A DNA stretch of 64,000 bases from Denitrovibrio sp. (GCA_002869185.1 PKTN01000001.1:124001-188000), one strand, 5' to 3'. Counted from the stretch's first letter, positions 8,157 through 17,838 are shown. Notes: generated from the sequence alone by a model not told the origin. Program-made: numbers and translations.

Positions 8157-9434
8157 TTATCGCCTAGTATCCTTACGCACGCCTAAGATGAACTGATAAG
8201 TCAGATATGCGACAATGCCCTTGTTGAGTACATAATGCAAGCCATGTAGTTTCGTATTTGTAAGCTTATAGCTGTATTCTAAATAACTGAAAAACTCACT
8301 TAAACTAAACCAGTTAATTAGTAAGTGAATGATTGTTAATGCAAGTAATGGGGGAAGGTAAAAGATGTAAGTGTAAAATTGGTGTTCTTTAAATTGTTGT
8401 AATTTCATAAATAGATACACTAGTACGGTGATAGCAAATACTGGTATTAAAAATGTATTGAATGGAAATATAAAAGTGCTTGAAAACATTGCAAACATTA
8501 CAATCCAATATATTGGTAATACCCAGTTTTGTGAGTGATTTGAAGTTAGTTGATGAAAGTTAAATACAAGCCAATCTGGCAGTATATTTAGGAAAGGTTT
8601 TAATTCTTTTGAATCTTGTTTATTTCGTTTAATATCTTTCCATTTAGTCGATATCTCTTTATCTAGTTCTTCTTTTTGCTTAGATAGTTCAATCGCATGA
8701 AATTTATTCGCTTCAATTTTATTGTACTTGAGTTCATGAGAGACTTTAATCTCTCTAACTGTAAAAATAGTAGAGGTGTAAATTTCATGCTTATCTAATA
8801 ATATTTTAGGTGGTAATTTAAAATAATTATTCTGAATATTTAACTTATCATTAGTTGTTGTATTTGTAAGTGTGAATTTATTATCGAAAAAAGAATCTTG
8901 AATGTCGATCCTTTTTGAAGTTATTGCTGCAAGGAAAGTATTTTCGCTTACCTCTAAGTCTCTTAGATCAATATTTAAGATATTTATTCCTACGAGACGT
9001 ATGGACTTTACAGAAGAGTTACTAATGGTTAATCCGCTTAGGTGTGTATCGAAGAAGCCTGTTGTTATTTTTTCAATATTTGAGTTATGGATAACGATAT
9101 GGTGAGTATTTGTACCATTTCCTGGATTATTGATAACTAGGTTCTTTTGAACATTTAAATAATTAAAACTAATCAATAGATATTTGATTTCATCGGTCGT
9201 AATATTATCAATAGTAACTTCAGTAAAATTATGTTTATCAATATTAATATTTATTATTTCATCTAATTTAATGTATTGCTTAGTGTCATTAGAAATAATT
9301 TGCTTTATTAGAGCAGTATTTATAATTAGTGATTTTGTTTGCTTACAATATAATTTGATTTCGTTGCCTGCACTAAAGAAGTCTATTTTTATAACTTCAT
9401 GGTTTTCGTTAGTGATTTTTGTAGAGTGTGTCAT
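8157..9434 (-). CDS. Unknown AT-rich membrane protein with beta-rich N-terminal half
   Basis: I do not recognise this 425-residue protein. The first ~210 residues are Asn/Ile/Thr-rich with repeated short hydrophobic strands (IVIHNSNIEKI, LTISNSSVKSIRL, DIQDSFFDNKF), suggesting a pentapeptide-like or beta-solenoid fold. A charged helical stretch follows (about 240-275, ELSKQKEELDKEISTKW). The C-terminal ~130 residues carry about four hydrophobic segments starting near WVLPIYWIVMFAMF. Its base composition is clearly more AT-rich than its neighbours, and repeat-rich spacers flank it on both sides, so recent acquisition is likely. A membrane-anchored sensor or effector is possible but unproven. 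Confidence 0.6.
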   Translation of the reverse strand: MTHSTKITNENHEVIKIDFFSAGNEIKLYCKQTKSLIINTALIKQIISNDTKQYIKLDEIININIDKHNFTEVTIDNITTDEIKYLLISFNYLNVQKNLVINNPGNGTNTHHIVIHNSNIEKITTGFFDTHLSGLTISNSSVKSIRLVGINILNIDLRDLEVSENTFLAAITSKRIDIQDSFFDNKFTLTNTTTNDKLNIQNNYFKLPPKILLDKHEIYTSTIFTVREIKVSHELKYNKIEANKFHAIELSKQKEELDKEISTKWKDIKRNKQDSKELKPFLNILPDWLVFNFHQLTSNHSQNWVLPIYWIVMFAMFSSTFIFPFNTFLIPVFAITVLVYLFMKLQQFKEHQFYTYIFYLPPLLALTIIHLLINWFSLSEFFSYLEYSYKLTNTKLHGLHYVLNKGIVAYLTYQFILGVRKDTRR

Positions 9435-9536
9435 AAATTAGATATACTATTTGTGAGTCAAGTTGTCAATGAGGCTAAGATGTATACAAATGTATTGTAA
9501 TTATATACAGGCTCAGAGTGACGTTACTTTCCTTGT

Positions 9537-9665
9537 GTCATTCTGAGGAACGAAGTGACGTGAGAATCTCTGGCTATGGTTTATTAAAGGTTTTGGTCAC
9601 TGTGACTATGAAGGTTGGTTTGCTAAGGTTTGAGACTCTCACGCCTGAGTACAGGCTTAGAGTGA
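9537..9665. repeat. REP-like intergenic repeat with long inverted ends, copy 2
   Basis: The left arm (9537-9570) starts GTCATTCTGAGGAACG and ends GTGAGAATCTC. The right arm (9632-9665) starts GAGACTCTCACG and ends TAGAGTGAC, so the arm ends are inverted copies enclosing about 60 bases. The core word matches the repeats at 7918, 42087 and 45428. It resembles a small non-autonomous element more than a simple terminator. Confidence 0.6.
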
Positions 9666-9726
9666 CGGAACCCCTCTGTATCTCCACTTGGAAAGGGGAG
9701 AGGATACAAGATTGTTATATAATGAA

Positions 9727-9751
9727 AAAAGCCCACTCGTGAGTGGGCTTT
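9727..9751 (-). terminator. Terminator of the glutamate synthase operon
   Basis: AAGCCCACTC and GAGTGGGCTT form a ten-base-pair stem. Read on the minus strand it is followed by a T-run, so it terminates the minus-strand glt operon about 95 bases after its last stop. Confidence 0.8.
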
Positions 9752-9844
9752 ATTGGTTGTAGTTAGAAAGTTACGCTGTCAGGCGAACAGCGTGAGCCGA
9801 AAAGCGAGGCAGTACAGAGAATCTTCTCTAATAAAGCCGTCTGC

Positions 9845-12175
9845 TTAAGACTCCATCATTTTGTCTACCATGTCGTACATAGTCCAAACTCCACAAGGGC
9901 AAACGCCAGCGCATATACCGCAGCCGATACATTTAGCAGGGTTGGACACATATTCGAATTTACCATCTATTTCTGTTCTGGTAATAGCCTGCTCTGGGCA
10001 AACCTCAAGGCAGAAAGAACAATCACGGCAGAAGCCACAACTCATGCAACGATCTGTCTCTTCACCAGCTTCCATTTCGCCAACACGCTGAGCGTTGAGC
10101 GGATGATAGTATTCGTTTTTAACTTTATCTTGTGGGATAACAGGTGCTTTTTCGAAGTTATCGAGTTTGCGTCCTGTTAGCATTTTATCAATATTGATAG
10201 CAACTTTACGTCCGTCACCGAGTGCGTGAGTAAAGAGTCCTTGTTTGATAGCGTCACCAGTGATGAAGACTTTTTTGTCCGCTTCACACTGAAGGTATTC
10301 GTTCATCTTAACAAGTCCTTTTTCGTCCATCCAGTTACGCTCAAGGAAACCGAAATCTGGTCTGTCACCGATGGCGATAATAACTTCATCAGCCTCAAGG
10401 AGTGTTCCGTCTTTAAGCAGAACCCCTTCGTCGGTGATTTTATCAGTGAATCTAGGCCAGAGAATTTTTGCACCGAGCTTTTTAACATGCTCAATCTCAA
10501 CATCGAAAGCGGCAGGCTTTTGAATATCGATTGCAGTAACCTCTTTTGCGCCCATTTCATAAGCACCAATAACAACGTCCATAGCAGCGTTACCAGCACC
10601 AATAACGACAACCTTTTCGCCTACCTTAGGCTTAAGACCTTTGTTCACTTCCTTAAGGAAGTCTAAGCCTTTTGTAAGCTTTTCGTGACCTTCGAAAGGT
10701 ATAACAACAGGTATGTGAGCACCAATCGCTATGACAACAGCGTCAAAGTTTTTAGAGAGCTCTGCAAATTTCTTCTTATCTATAAGACTATCGGTATGAG
10801 CTTTTACGCCAGTATCGAGTATCCTTTTAACTTCTGATTCTAGTACATCAACAGCGAGACGTTCGTTCGGGATAACCTGCTTCAGCTTTCCGCCGATAAC
10901 GCTATCTTGCTCGAAAACCTCAACCTGATAACCCATCTTGCGTAGGTGCCAAGCAGCTGTAAGACCAGCACCACCAGAACCGATGATAGCGACCTTTTCT
11001 TTTTTATCTGGTGCATCAAAGCCTTTCGCTTCAATAGTCTGTGAGAGTTGACCGAGTTCTTTGATCTTAACAGGGATGTCCACTTTCTTACGTGTGCATA
11101 TATCTTGGCAAAGATTCGGGCAAACTTGACCGCAGACTGATGCAGGGAATGGACTGTATTCAAGTACAAGCTCAAGAGCCTCTTGCAGTTTGTTCTGACG
11201 GAGTAGGGCGATACGTTTCTGTGTAGGGATGAACACAGGACAGTTATATTCGCAAGGTGCAGAGTATCTAGCGTTCTGCCACTCAGGATATTTCAGTCTA
11301 AGTTCGTCAGTCTCTACATAGTCAGCTACGTAGTAGTCTTCATCGATGATGTCACCGAAGATTCCGCCTTCTACCCATCTTTCCATACGGAATTCATTCA
11401 TGGACATGTGGGATTTAATAGCTCTCTCTTCATAAGTTTTAGCTACAGCCTTTCTCCACTGTGACATGTCAGAAAGTTTGTCGAGAGCATCTTTTCTATC
11501 TATCTTATCAAGGAACCTTGGGAGCCCTTCGAGAAGAAATTCTTTATCGTTTTCGTCGATATCCATAACCCAAACATCATCAGAGAGACCTTTAGCCTTC
11601 CCTCTGAAATAGACAGTACCGCCAAGCATTCCTGTACAGCTTCTGTCTCCCATGATCGAGTCCATCTCTTCGCAATCAAGACCGCAGATAACAGCTAGTC
11701 CGCCACCCATAAACTCAAAGCTGAATGAGCCTGTAGTTTTAAGTATCCAAAACTCAGGAGCAGGGAACTTCGGGTCGTGTTTCATCAAGGCACCAGAACG
11801 AGTCCCTGTACGTCCAGCAACATATATGTTACCAGTAGCCGCGCAATGAGCTGTTGTGTCACCACCATCACCCTTGAGGATGATGTTAGCACCAGCGTTT
11901 AGCCAACCTACGTCAGCAGGAGCAGATCCGACGATCTCTATCTCTGTGCCGAGAAGACCCATAGAACCAACACGTTGACCAGGGTTTGTCACTTTGAACT
12001 TAAGGGTATGCCCCTCTTTGGACCAGAGTGAACCACCGATATTGTGTTGACCATTAGCTTCAATCTCGAACTCAGTTACACCTGCGTTCAGTTTGTCATA
12101 TATTCCATAAAGGAGTTTCTGTGTTGAAATCCTTCTTCCGTCTACGATTCCGTTAAGTTTTGCTTTAGTTGTCAT
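9845..12175 (-). CDS. gltD: Glutamate synthase GXGXG domain fused to FAD-dependent GltD-like subunit with ferredoxin tail
   Basis: A 776-residue fusion. Residues ~1-240 are the GltB C-terminal beta-helix (GXGXG) domain, recognisable from GNIYVAGRTGTRSG and ENDKEFLLEGL. Residues ~310-690 are the GltD-type NAD(P)H:ferredoxin part: an N-terminal cysteine cluster (CEYNCPVF... CGQVCPNLCQDIC), an FAD site IIGSGGAGLTAAWHL and a second dinucleotide site VVIGAGNAAMDVV. The C-terminus has two ferredoxin-type motifs (CMSCGFCRDCSFCLEVCP and CIGCGICAGVCPCG). It moves electrons to the FMN domain of the next subunit for glutamate formation. An AGGG ribosome site precedes the ATG. It is the third gene of the operon, 16 bases after the FMN subunit. 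Confidence 0.88.
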   Translation of the reverse strand: MTTKAKLNGIVDGRRISTQKLLYGIYDKLNAGVTEFEIEANGQHNIGGSLWSKEGHTLKFKVTNPGQRVGSMGLLGTEIEIVGSAPADVGWLNAGANIILKGDGGDTTAHCAATGNIYVAGRTGTRSGALMKHDPKFPAPEFWILKTTGSFSFEFMGGGLAVICGLDCEEMDSIMGDRSCTGMLGGTVYFRGKAKGLSDDVWVMDIDENDKEFLLEGLPRFLDKIDRKDALDKLSDMSQWRKAVAKTYEERAIKSHMSMNEFRMERWVEGGIFGDIIDEDYYVADYVETDELRLKYPEWQNARYSAPCEYNCPVFIPTQKRIALLRQNKLQEALELVLEYSPFPASVCGQVCPNLCQDICTRKKVDIPVKIKELGQLSQTIEAKGFDAPDKKEKVAIIGSGGAGLTAAWHLRKMGYQVEVFEQDSVIGGKLKQVIPNERLAVDVLESEVKRILDTGVKAHTDSLIDKKKFAELSKNFDAVVIAIGAHIPVVIPFEGHEKLTKGLDFLKEVNKGLKPKVGEKVVVIGAGNAAMDVVIGAYEMGAKEVTAIDIQKPAAFDVEIEHVKKLGAKILWPRFTDKITDEGVLLKDGTLLEADEVIIAIGDRPDFGFLERNWMDEKGLVKMNEYLQCEADKKVFITGDAIKQGLFTHALGDGRKVAINIDKMLTGRKLDNFEKAPVIPQDKVKNEYYHPLNAQRVGEMEAGEETDRCMSCGFCRDCSFCLEVCPEQAITRTEIDGKFEYVSNPAKCIGCGICAGVCPCGVWTMYDMVDKMMES

Positions 12176-12191
12176 AATCTTTTACCCTCCC

Positions 12192-13832
12192 TTAGCACGA
12201 ATACTGAACATTCAGTCTGTCTGCAACTGCCTTGTCCTCAGAGATGAGGCAGTCTGAACGCCCAATTGGGAGCGAGCTGTTTCCTATCGGAGCGAGCATC
12301 TTCTTCAGTTCGTAGTCTGTAGAGATGAAGTAGTTAACTATGTGCTCCGCCACTTTATCAATATCTAGTCTCTTAACGAGTGCAGGGTTTTGTGTGCATA
12401 TTCCTACTGGGCAGAGTCCAGTGTTACAAGCGTTACACTTTCCTCCGTCGTTACCTACGCAACCAGCTAGTTGAAGCATCAGCTTTCCAGTGAAAACACC
12501 GTTAGCACCGAGTGCCATCATCTTGAATGCGTCCGCTGCTAGGTTCCAGCTTTGACCAAGTCCACCAGCAGCCCAGAGAGGTATTTGACCTTGCTTACCC
12601 TGATGTACGGATGCGTTATAGCAGTCACGTAGTTTGGATACGATAGGGTGACCAGTGTGGTCTAGTGATATTTCGTTCGCCGCTCCAGTTCCCCCATTAA
12701 TACCGTCCATAAAGAATCCACCGACGATATTGTATGGATCACGAAGCAGGTTGTTATAAACAGATACTGATGTTGAAGATGCTGCTACCTTGATAGCAAC
12801 AGGTACTTCAAATTTAAACGCTGCATTGAAAGAGAGGAACATTTTTTGTACTGACTCTTCAATAGAGTATAACCCTTGATGGTTAGGAGGCGATAGTAGG
12901 TCAGCTCTAGGTACTCCACGGATTTCTGAAATGTGTGGAGCAACTTTTTTAGCTTGAAGTAGACCGCCGTCACCAGGTTTAGCACCCTGACCAATTTTGA
13001 TAAGAACACCAGCAGGTAGCTCTTTCATATGTGGCATAGCGTTTATTATTCTGTTCCAGCCAAAGTGACCAGAAGCGACTTGTAATATAGTATATTTCAA
13101 ATATTCAGACTTAAGTAGCCTTACAGGCACACCACCTTCTCCTGAACACATACGGATTGGGATACCGCACTCTTCGTTCAGGTAAGCGACAGCTATAGCC
13201 ATAGCTTCCCACATTCTCCATGAGAGAGCACCGATAGACATGTCACCAATTGCAATAGGGTATATCCAGTTTACCTTCGGAGTAGCGTCGTTCATTACGA
13301 GCTTTCCGTTTTGTATTTCGAATGGCATCTCACCAGCAGGTAGAACCCTACCAAAAGGTGCGAGCATATCGAATGTATGTCTTGAAGCATCGAGAGATGG
13401 GTCAGTCATCTGAGAGATACGACCAACTCTGAGCTTGTCTAGTGTGCGATTTCCTGTCGAGAGATTAGCACGTCCACCACGCTTGTAAGGGTCAGCGCAT
13501 ACGGCACGGTATTTAGCTCCGAATCTAGCATCTTCGTTACGTTCTGGGTTGATAGCCTCATTAGGGCAGACCCTTTCACATATACCGCATCCACGGCAAA
13601 ACTCGTACTCATTAACGACCTGTCTGATAACAGGGATAGTCTTGAATTCTACTTTTGGCTCAGGTGTAAAGTGGTCACTTATGACTTTTCTACGTTTTTC
13701 AACGCCAACCTCTATAGCTTTAAAAGGGCATGCAGCAACGCACTTTCCGCAGAGAGTACATCTGTCCGGTCTATAGCTTATCTTCCAATCCAGATCGTCT
13801 CTGGAGATTTTGTTCACTTTCATTGTTGCCAT
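12192..13832 (-). CDS. gltB: Glutamate synthase FMN-binding (central) subunit with N-terminal ferredoxin domain
   Basis: A 546-residue protein equal to the synthase domain of GltB rather than the full ~1,500-residue bacterial enzyme. The N-terminus carries two [4Fe-4S] motifs (CTLCGKCVAACP and CRGCGICERVCP). The FMN barrel shows GEGGVPVR, IKIGQGAKPGDGG, DGINGGTGAA and the [3Fe-4S] cysteines near CNACNTGLCPVGICTQ. This is the archaeal-type arrangement. It converts 2-oxoglutarate and ammonia delivered by the glutaminase subunit into glutamate. A GGAGG site precedes the ATG, and the start lies inside the end of the upstream glutaminase gene (13 bases overlap). Confidence 0.9.
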   Translation of the reverse strand: MATMKVNKISRDDLDWKISYRPDRCTLCGKCVAACPFKAIEVGVEKRRKVISDHFTPEPKVEFKTIPVIRQVVNEYEFCRGCGICERVCPNEAINPERNEDARFGAKYRAVCADPYKRGGRANLSTGNRTLDKLRVGRISQMTDPSLDASRHTFDMLAPFGRVLPAGEMPFEIQNGKLVMNDATPKVNWIYPIAIGDMSIGALSWRMWEAMAIAVAYLNEECGIPIRMCSGEGGVPVRLLKSEYLKYTILQVASGHFGWNRIINAMPHMKELPAGVLIKIGQGAKPGDGGLLQAKKVAPHISEIRGVPRADLLSPPNHQGLYSIEESVQKMFLSFNAAFKFEVPVAIKVAASSTSVSVYNNLLRDPYNIVGGFFMDGINGGTGAANEISLDHTGHPIVSKLRDCYNASVHQGKQGQIPLWAAGGLGQSWNLAADAFKMMALGANGVFTGKLMLQLAGCVGNDGGKCNACNTGLCPVGICTQNPALVKRLDIDKVAEHIVNYFISTDYELKKMLAPIGNSSLPIGRSDCLISEDKAVADRLNVQYSC

Positions 13833-14926
13833 CTTTGCACCTCCAGCTCATTGGTAATGACTACAGTCTCTCTTTCGTTGGTGTAGATGTCTGTTGACCA
13901 GTCACGATCAGGGAGGATTTCATTTAGTCCTGTAACCTCTGAGGCTATGACAACAGTGTCATCTGTTTGACCGATCACAACAGGACGAAGCTTTTTAGCG
14001 TCGCATGTGTTGAACATTGTTCCGTCAGGGAGGACAGCAATAATAGTGTTAGGCCCGTTGATCTCAAGGTTGTTTAATGCACCTCTGATACTCATAAGGA
14101 TCTCGCTGTCTTCTCTAAGCTGTGCCTCTTCGAAAGGGAGAGGAGTTATAGTGTGCTTGTAGTAGCTGAGAGGCCACTTAAGCATTTTATGTATGTAGTG
14201 TAGAGTATATAGGAAACATTGTGAGTCAGATTCAAAACCGACGTATCCTTTATATAAACTCTGTTGGATATCTTTATTTCTTTCGTAAAATGTATTTTCA
14301 CCGTTTGCAAGAGCTGTATAACCTTGAAGGAAGAAAGGGTGAGCAGCGTAACGAACTATATCGTAGTTTGTGTTCTGTCGGCATTGGGCTGTGATGATCT
14401 TCGCAGTGAATTCTTCATCCTCATCCCAAAGGTTAAAATATGTACCGATATCAGTAGGGTCACCGATCTCTTTCAGAGTGAGCACGTCAGGCCAGAATGA
14501 ATATATATATCCATCGTCTGTTGCCTCAAGAGCCTCTCTGATTTTAAGCCTTGTCTCTAAGAGAAGTTCTTCCTTCTCTTCCTGAGGGGCATACTTAAAG
14601 CTTTTTGGGTAATGTAATACCTGAAAAACATAGTCAGGCATAGGTTCAATATCAAGATTTTCATCTGGGCTAATATCTGGGTTCCACTGCATAATACGAG
14701 AGAAACCGATATCGTGAAGAATATCCTCAGCTATCTTTGTACCTTCGTCTGTACATGCCATGGAGAGGATAGGTAATTCTTTATAATTTTCAAATCGACC
14801 ACCTAGGTCTTGCATCACCATAGCAAAACCAGAGTTATCGTGTCCTTTCTGCATAGATCTCATTAGTGTGAGAGCTTTAGAAGGATGGATATAGTTTTTT
14901 GATTTAATTGCACCAATTCTGCACAT
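13820..14926 (-). CDS. Glutamate synthase glutaminase (class II amidotransferase) subunit
   Basis: A 368-residue class II glutamine amidotransferase. The nucleophile is Cys2 (MCRIGAIKSKN), exposed after methionine removal, and GHDNSGFAMV is the expected nearby motif. It corresponds to domain 1 of GltB and should release ammonia from glutamine for the FMN subunit. It is the first gene of the operon, with a GGAGG site before the ATG. With nif genes in the same region it belongs to the ammonia-assimilation side of nitrogen metabolism. Confidence 0.85.
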   Translation of the reverse strand: MCRIGAIKSKNYIHPSKALTLMRSMQKGHDNSGFAMVMQDLGGRFENYKELPILSMACTDEGTKIAEDILHDIGFSRIMQWNPDISPDENLDIEPMPDYVFQVLHYPKSFKYAPQEEKEELLLETRLKIREALEATDDGYIYSFWPDVLTLKEIGDPTDIGTYFNLWDEDEEFTAKIITAQCRQNTNYDIVRYAAHPFFLQGYTALANGENTFYERNKDIQQSLYKGYVGFESDSQCFLYTLHYIHKMLKWPLSYYKHTITPLPFEEAQLREDSEILMSIRGALNNLEINGPNTIIAVLPDGTMFNTCDAKKLRPVVIGQTDDTVVIASEVTGLNEILPDRDWSTDIYTNERETVVITNELEVQRWQQ

Positions 14927-15007
14927 ATATATACCTCCGACACTAACCTTATATTATAAAATAAAACGAAAGTCAATTACTGTTTTATAAGGCTAGACAT
15001 GTTGTGA

Positions 15008-15024
15008 AACTTATAATCTAAGTT
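15008..15024. promoter_or_regulatory. Inverted repeat between glt operon and lipoprotein gene, candidate operator
   Basis: AACTTATAATCTAAGTT is a 6-5-6 perfect inverted repeat. A looser related copy (CTTA-N9-TAAG) follows near 15040-15057. The pair lies in the 247-base spacer between the divergent glt operon and the large lipoprotein gene, so it could control either. Confidence 0.3.
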
Positions 15025-15173
15025 ATATTCATGCTAAAAACTTAGAATCTATGTAAGATGTTCATGAAAAGTAACATTTTAAAGTCAAAATAGTTTAATG
15101 GTAAAATTAACTTGAAAGTGACCATAATCAGAGACATAATATATTATAAAGACACAATTTTAGGAGGTTTGAT

Positions 15174-17783
15174 ATGAAATTATGGCGAACGTTTTTAGCA
15201 ACCGCTATTGTTGCTTCAGCTTTGATTTTAGCTGGATGTGGTGGCGGTGGCGGTGGTAGTTCAAGTACAACTACAACTACAACTAGTGACTCTATAGACA
15301 CAACTGAAGCTGAAGCCGCAGATGCAACAACCATAGTAACTGCTGGTTCAACAGGAAGAGATGCTCTTGCTGTTGCATCAAGAGTTTCAGTTGTTGATAC
15401 AACACAAGGTGCATCGAGTATTACAGATTTTAATTTTGCAAGAGCACTTATGAGAGCAATTGATACTGGCACATTTGCTGCAGTTGCTGATTACAATATT
15501 GATCAAACAGATGTTTGGGTGAACGATAGAGCTGTGGAAGCTTTTGGTACTCCAAATGAAATACTTTGCATGATTGAGCAAACAAGATATGGGCTGATGG
15601 TTAATCGCGGAGCTTATGTTGCTCAGATAAACTCAGAATTATGTGAAGCAAGAGCTGCTGGAAGTGGTGGAGAGCAAGAGGGTGAAGGTCAGTCTAGTGT
15701 TGACGTGCCTGACTATGAATATTGGGTACTCAATGCTGTAAGAGGCGACGAGGCTGATTCTCCACAAGTAATAGAAGCTTGGATTCCTAACGAAGAAGAC
15801 GATGGGCAGAGTGGGTTTATCTTTGCAAGAATCGTTGTAACTAAAGATAAAACAGAAGTTCCTCCTTTTGGAGTTTTTACTATGAACTTCAAAATGCTTC
15901 CGTTTGATTCAACTGGTAATCAGGCAAATATGACAGCTGATTATGTTTTTAGAGGACTGATGAAGTCATTTGAAAACACAGCCGGTGAGAACCTTTTGGC
16001 TTTTACAGATGTTGGTGAATTCACTGAAGAAATTCAGGGGCAACAGTTCGATATTTCATTTAACGAAAAAGTTATAATGGCTAAAAATTCAACTGGTGGT
16101 CGTGGTGCTGCAAGTATCACTGATTTTGACTTTGGTGCTACTGGTCCAGAGCAAGTTACAAAGGTATTTAACCTTTCTTATAACCAAAATTACTTTATGA
16201 GACAAAACGTCGGTGCAGATGCAAGATGTTTTGATAGGGCTAACCCTGATGTAAATGCTTGGCGCTATGGCGTTTATGATAGTAATGGTGACAGAGTAGA
16301 AATATCCAGTGGATTACCTGTTGGCTATACTGATAGCGATGGTGAGATCGTTGAAGGTTGGGCTGGCTACTGGGGTCTTTGGATGAATAATGGCGACGGT
16401 AATTTTGACCCAGCGTCACTTTCAAATACGACTCTCTATCGTTTTGACTGGGCTGACTATGGTTTAGACCAGACAGAAGCGTACACATTAAATGTTTACC
16501 CTGGTAAACTTCGTAAAATAGTTAGAGAAGAAGTTACTCTTTCTAAAATTGAAGATATTCCACTTAATTACTGGGAAGAGTCAACTGGTGATGAATATAG
16601 AGTTGAGTGGAATGGAACAGCTCTTGAAGTTACTGCTAAGCGTGATGCTAACTACTACTGGGATGAAGATGCAGCAGAAGTAGGCAGTGTAGTAGATTTG
16701 TCAGCACTTAGATATCCAGATCTATATTTCTGGTCAGAAGCACTTAATGGTTCTGTTAGAATTCAGATGGGAGATACCTGTACTGGAACAAATCTAAATG
16801 ATAATGATTGGAATAATGATTCATTTGACTGTAGCTCTGCTATGAATGGAACTACTACTAAGGTTACATTTTATGCTGAAACTGAAATACAGCCTGGTGT
16901 TCTCAACTCTAACATTAACTTAATTTGCTACGAAAATTGTCCTGAACCTGGAAATGAGTACAATTATCAGACTTGGGATCAGAGACATGATTATGTGTTT
17001 GATACTGCAACTATGACTCTTTACGAGAATAGTGTAGCACCAGCAAATTCTGTAGCATTTCCTTCTAATGGAGTTGGCTGGGGAATTTCAACAGGTCCTC
17101 TTGTAGCGTCTGGTGATTTTGATGCAACTGACATTCAATGTGAGTGGGATGCTACTCAGACTTGTGGATGGCAGCTAGAGTCAAAAGCGGATACTTTCTA
17201 TCGTTGGGAATCAGGTAAAGAATCCTGGAACAAGATGATGGCACTTGAGTATGCAAGTGGTCCTAACAGTGGTGATGTTGTTGCTTTTGATCAACCTATC
17301 GACATTAAATACGAGCATGCTGCAAATGGCAAAACTTATATGTTAAAATATGAAGGTTTCGGTAACCTTTGGGGTATACCTGAAATATGCTATGAAGGTG
17401 AAACTGGCACAGAAATAACTTGTCCTTGGCTAGAAGAAGGCTGGAGTGGCGAGTATGGTGGAGAATGGCTACAGATCAGAAATGAAATAGCTATTCCTGC
17501 TGGTGCAAATGCTACATATAAGAATTCAAGTGGAACTACTGTCGAAGTAGTTATAAAGCCACTTGAAGAGGAGCACTATCTTAATAAAGTTGATGCTGCA
17601 AATTGTACGGCAGATGGTCTGTCTATTGTTGATTATACAACACAATTTGTAGACCTTGAAAACTGTGTAGACCCTACATCTACAGGTATGATGGGACAGG
17701 TTCCAAGTATTACTGATCTTCTAAATGGTGGTGATCCAGCTATCATTGATGGTGAGCTTGCACCTGGATTTACTTTAAATTAG
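15174..17783 (+). CDS. Large surface lipoprotein of unknown function
   Basis: An 869-residue protein with a lipoprotein signal ending LAGC, followed by six glycines and a Ser/Thr linker encoded partly by an ACAACT tandem repeat. The rest is acidic and rich in Asp, Asn, Trp and Tyr, with scattered paired cysteines (for example CTGTNLNDNDWNNDSFDC and CTADGLSIVDYTTQFVDLENC), as in secreted beta-rich proteins. I recognise no catalytic domain. An AGGAGG site precedes the ATG and a terminator follows, so it is a single-gene unit. Outer-membrane or surface anchoring is inferred from the lipobox and length. Confidence 0.7.
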   Translation: MKLWRTFLATAIVASALILAGCGGGGGGSSSTTTTTTSDSIDTTEAEAADATTIVTAGSTGRDALAVASRVSVVDTTQGASSITDFNFARALMRAIDTGTFAAVADYNIDQTDVWVNDRAVEAFGTPNEILCMIEQTRYGLMVNRGAYVAQINSELCEARAAGSGGEQEGEGQSSVDVPDYEYWVLNAVRGDEADSPQVIEAWIPNEEDDGQSGFIFARIVVTKDKTEVPPFGVFTMNFKMLPFDSTGNQANMTADYVFRGLMKSFENTAGENLLAFTDVGEFTEEIQGQQFDISFNEKVIMAKNSTGGRGAASITDFDFGATGPEQVTKVFNLSYNQNYFMRQNVGADARCFDRANPDVNAWRYGVYDSNGDRVEISSGLPVGYTDSDGEIVEGWAGYWGLWMNNGDGNFDPASLSNTTLYRFDWADYGLDQTEAYTLNVYPGKLRKIVREEVTLSKIEDIPLNYWEESTGDEYRVEWNGTALEVTAKRDANYYWDEDAAEVGSVVDLSALRYPDLYFWSEALNGSVRIQMGDTCTGTNLNDNDWNNDSFDCSSAMNGTTTKVTFYAETEIQPGVLNSNINLICYENCPEPGNEYNYQTWDQRHDYVFDTATMTLYENSVAPANSVAFPSNGVGWGISTGPLVASGDFDATDIQCEWDATQTCGWQLESKADTFYRWESGKESWNKMMALEYASGPNSGDVVAFDQPIDIKYEHAANGKTYMLKYEGFGNLWGIPEICYEGETGTEITCPWLEEGWSGEYGGEWLQIRNEIAIPAGANATYKNSSGTTVEVVIKPLEEEHYLNKVDAANCTADGLSIVDYTTQFVDLENCVDPTSTGMMGQVPSITDLLNGGDPAIIDGELAPGFTLN

Positions 17784-17810
17784 TAATCCAAATAATAAAC
17801 TTAATAAAAG

Positions 17811-17838
17811 CTCCGTCATTATGGCGGGGTTTTTTTTT
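17811..17838 (+). terminator. Terminator after the large lipoprotein
   Basis: A CTCCG/CGGGG stem around TCATTATGG is followed by nine or more T residues. Confidence 0.75.

Larger units (their letters stand above)
9435..9844. other. 410-base gene-free spacer with repeat, terminator and hairpin
   Basis: No supported gene is present. The spacer holds the large repeat at 9537-9665, the terminator at 9727-9751 and a perfect ACGCTGT/ACAGCGT stem with a seven-base loop at 9773-9793. The remainder is AT-rich without recognisable signals. Confidence 0.5.

Noticed and set aside
7770-9844. CRISPR array in the repeat-rich spacers
   Set aside because: The repeats are imperfect, not regularly spaced and have no unique spacers of constant length.
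10226-10666. 146-codon plus-strand reading frame inside the glutamate synthase gene
   Set aside because: It is antisense to clear GltD motifs and has no ribosome site or recognisable product.
15268-15290. ACAACT tandem repeat in the large lipoprotein as a phase-variation switch
   Set aside because: The unit is six bases, so changes in copy number keep the frame and would only alter the linker length.
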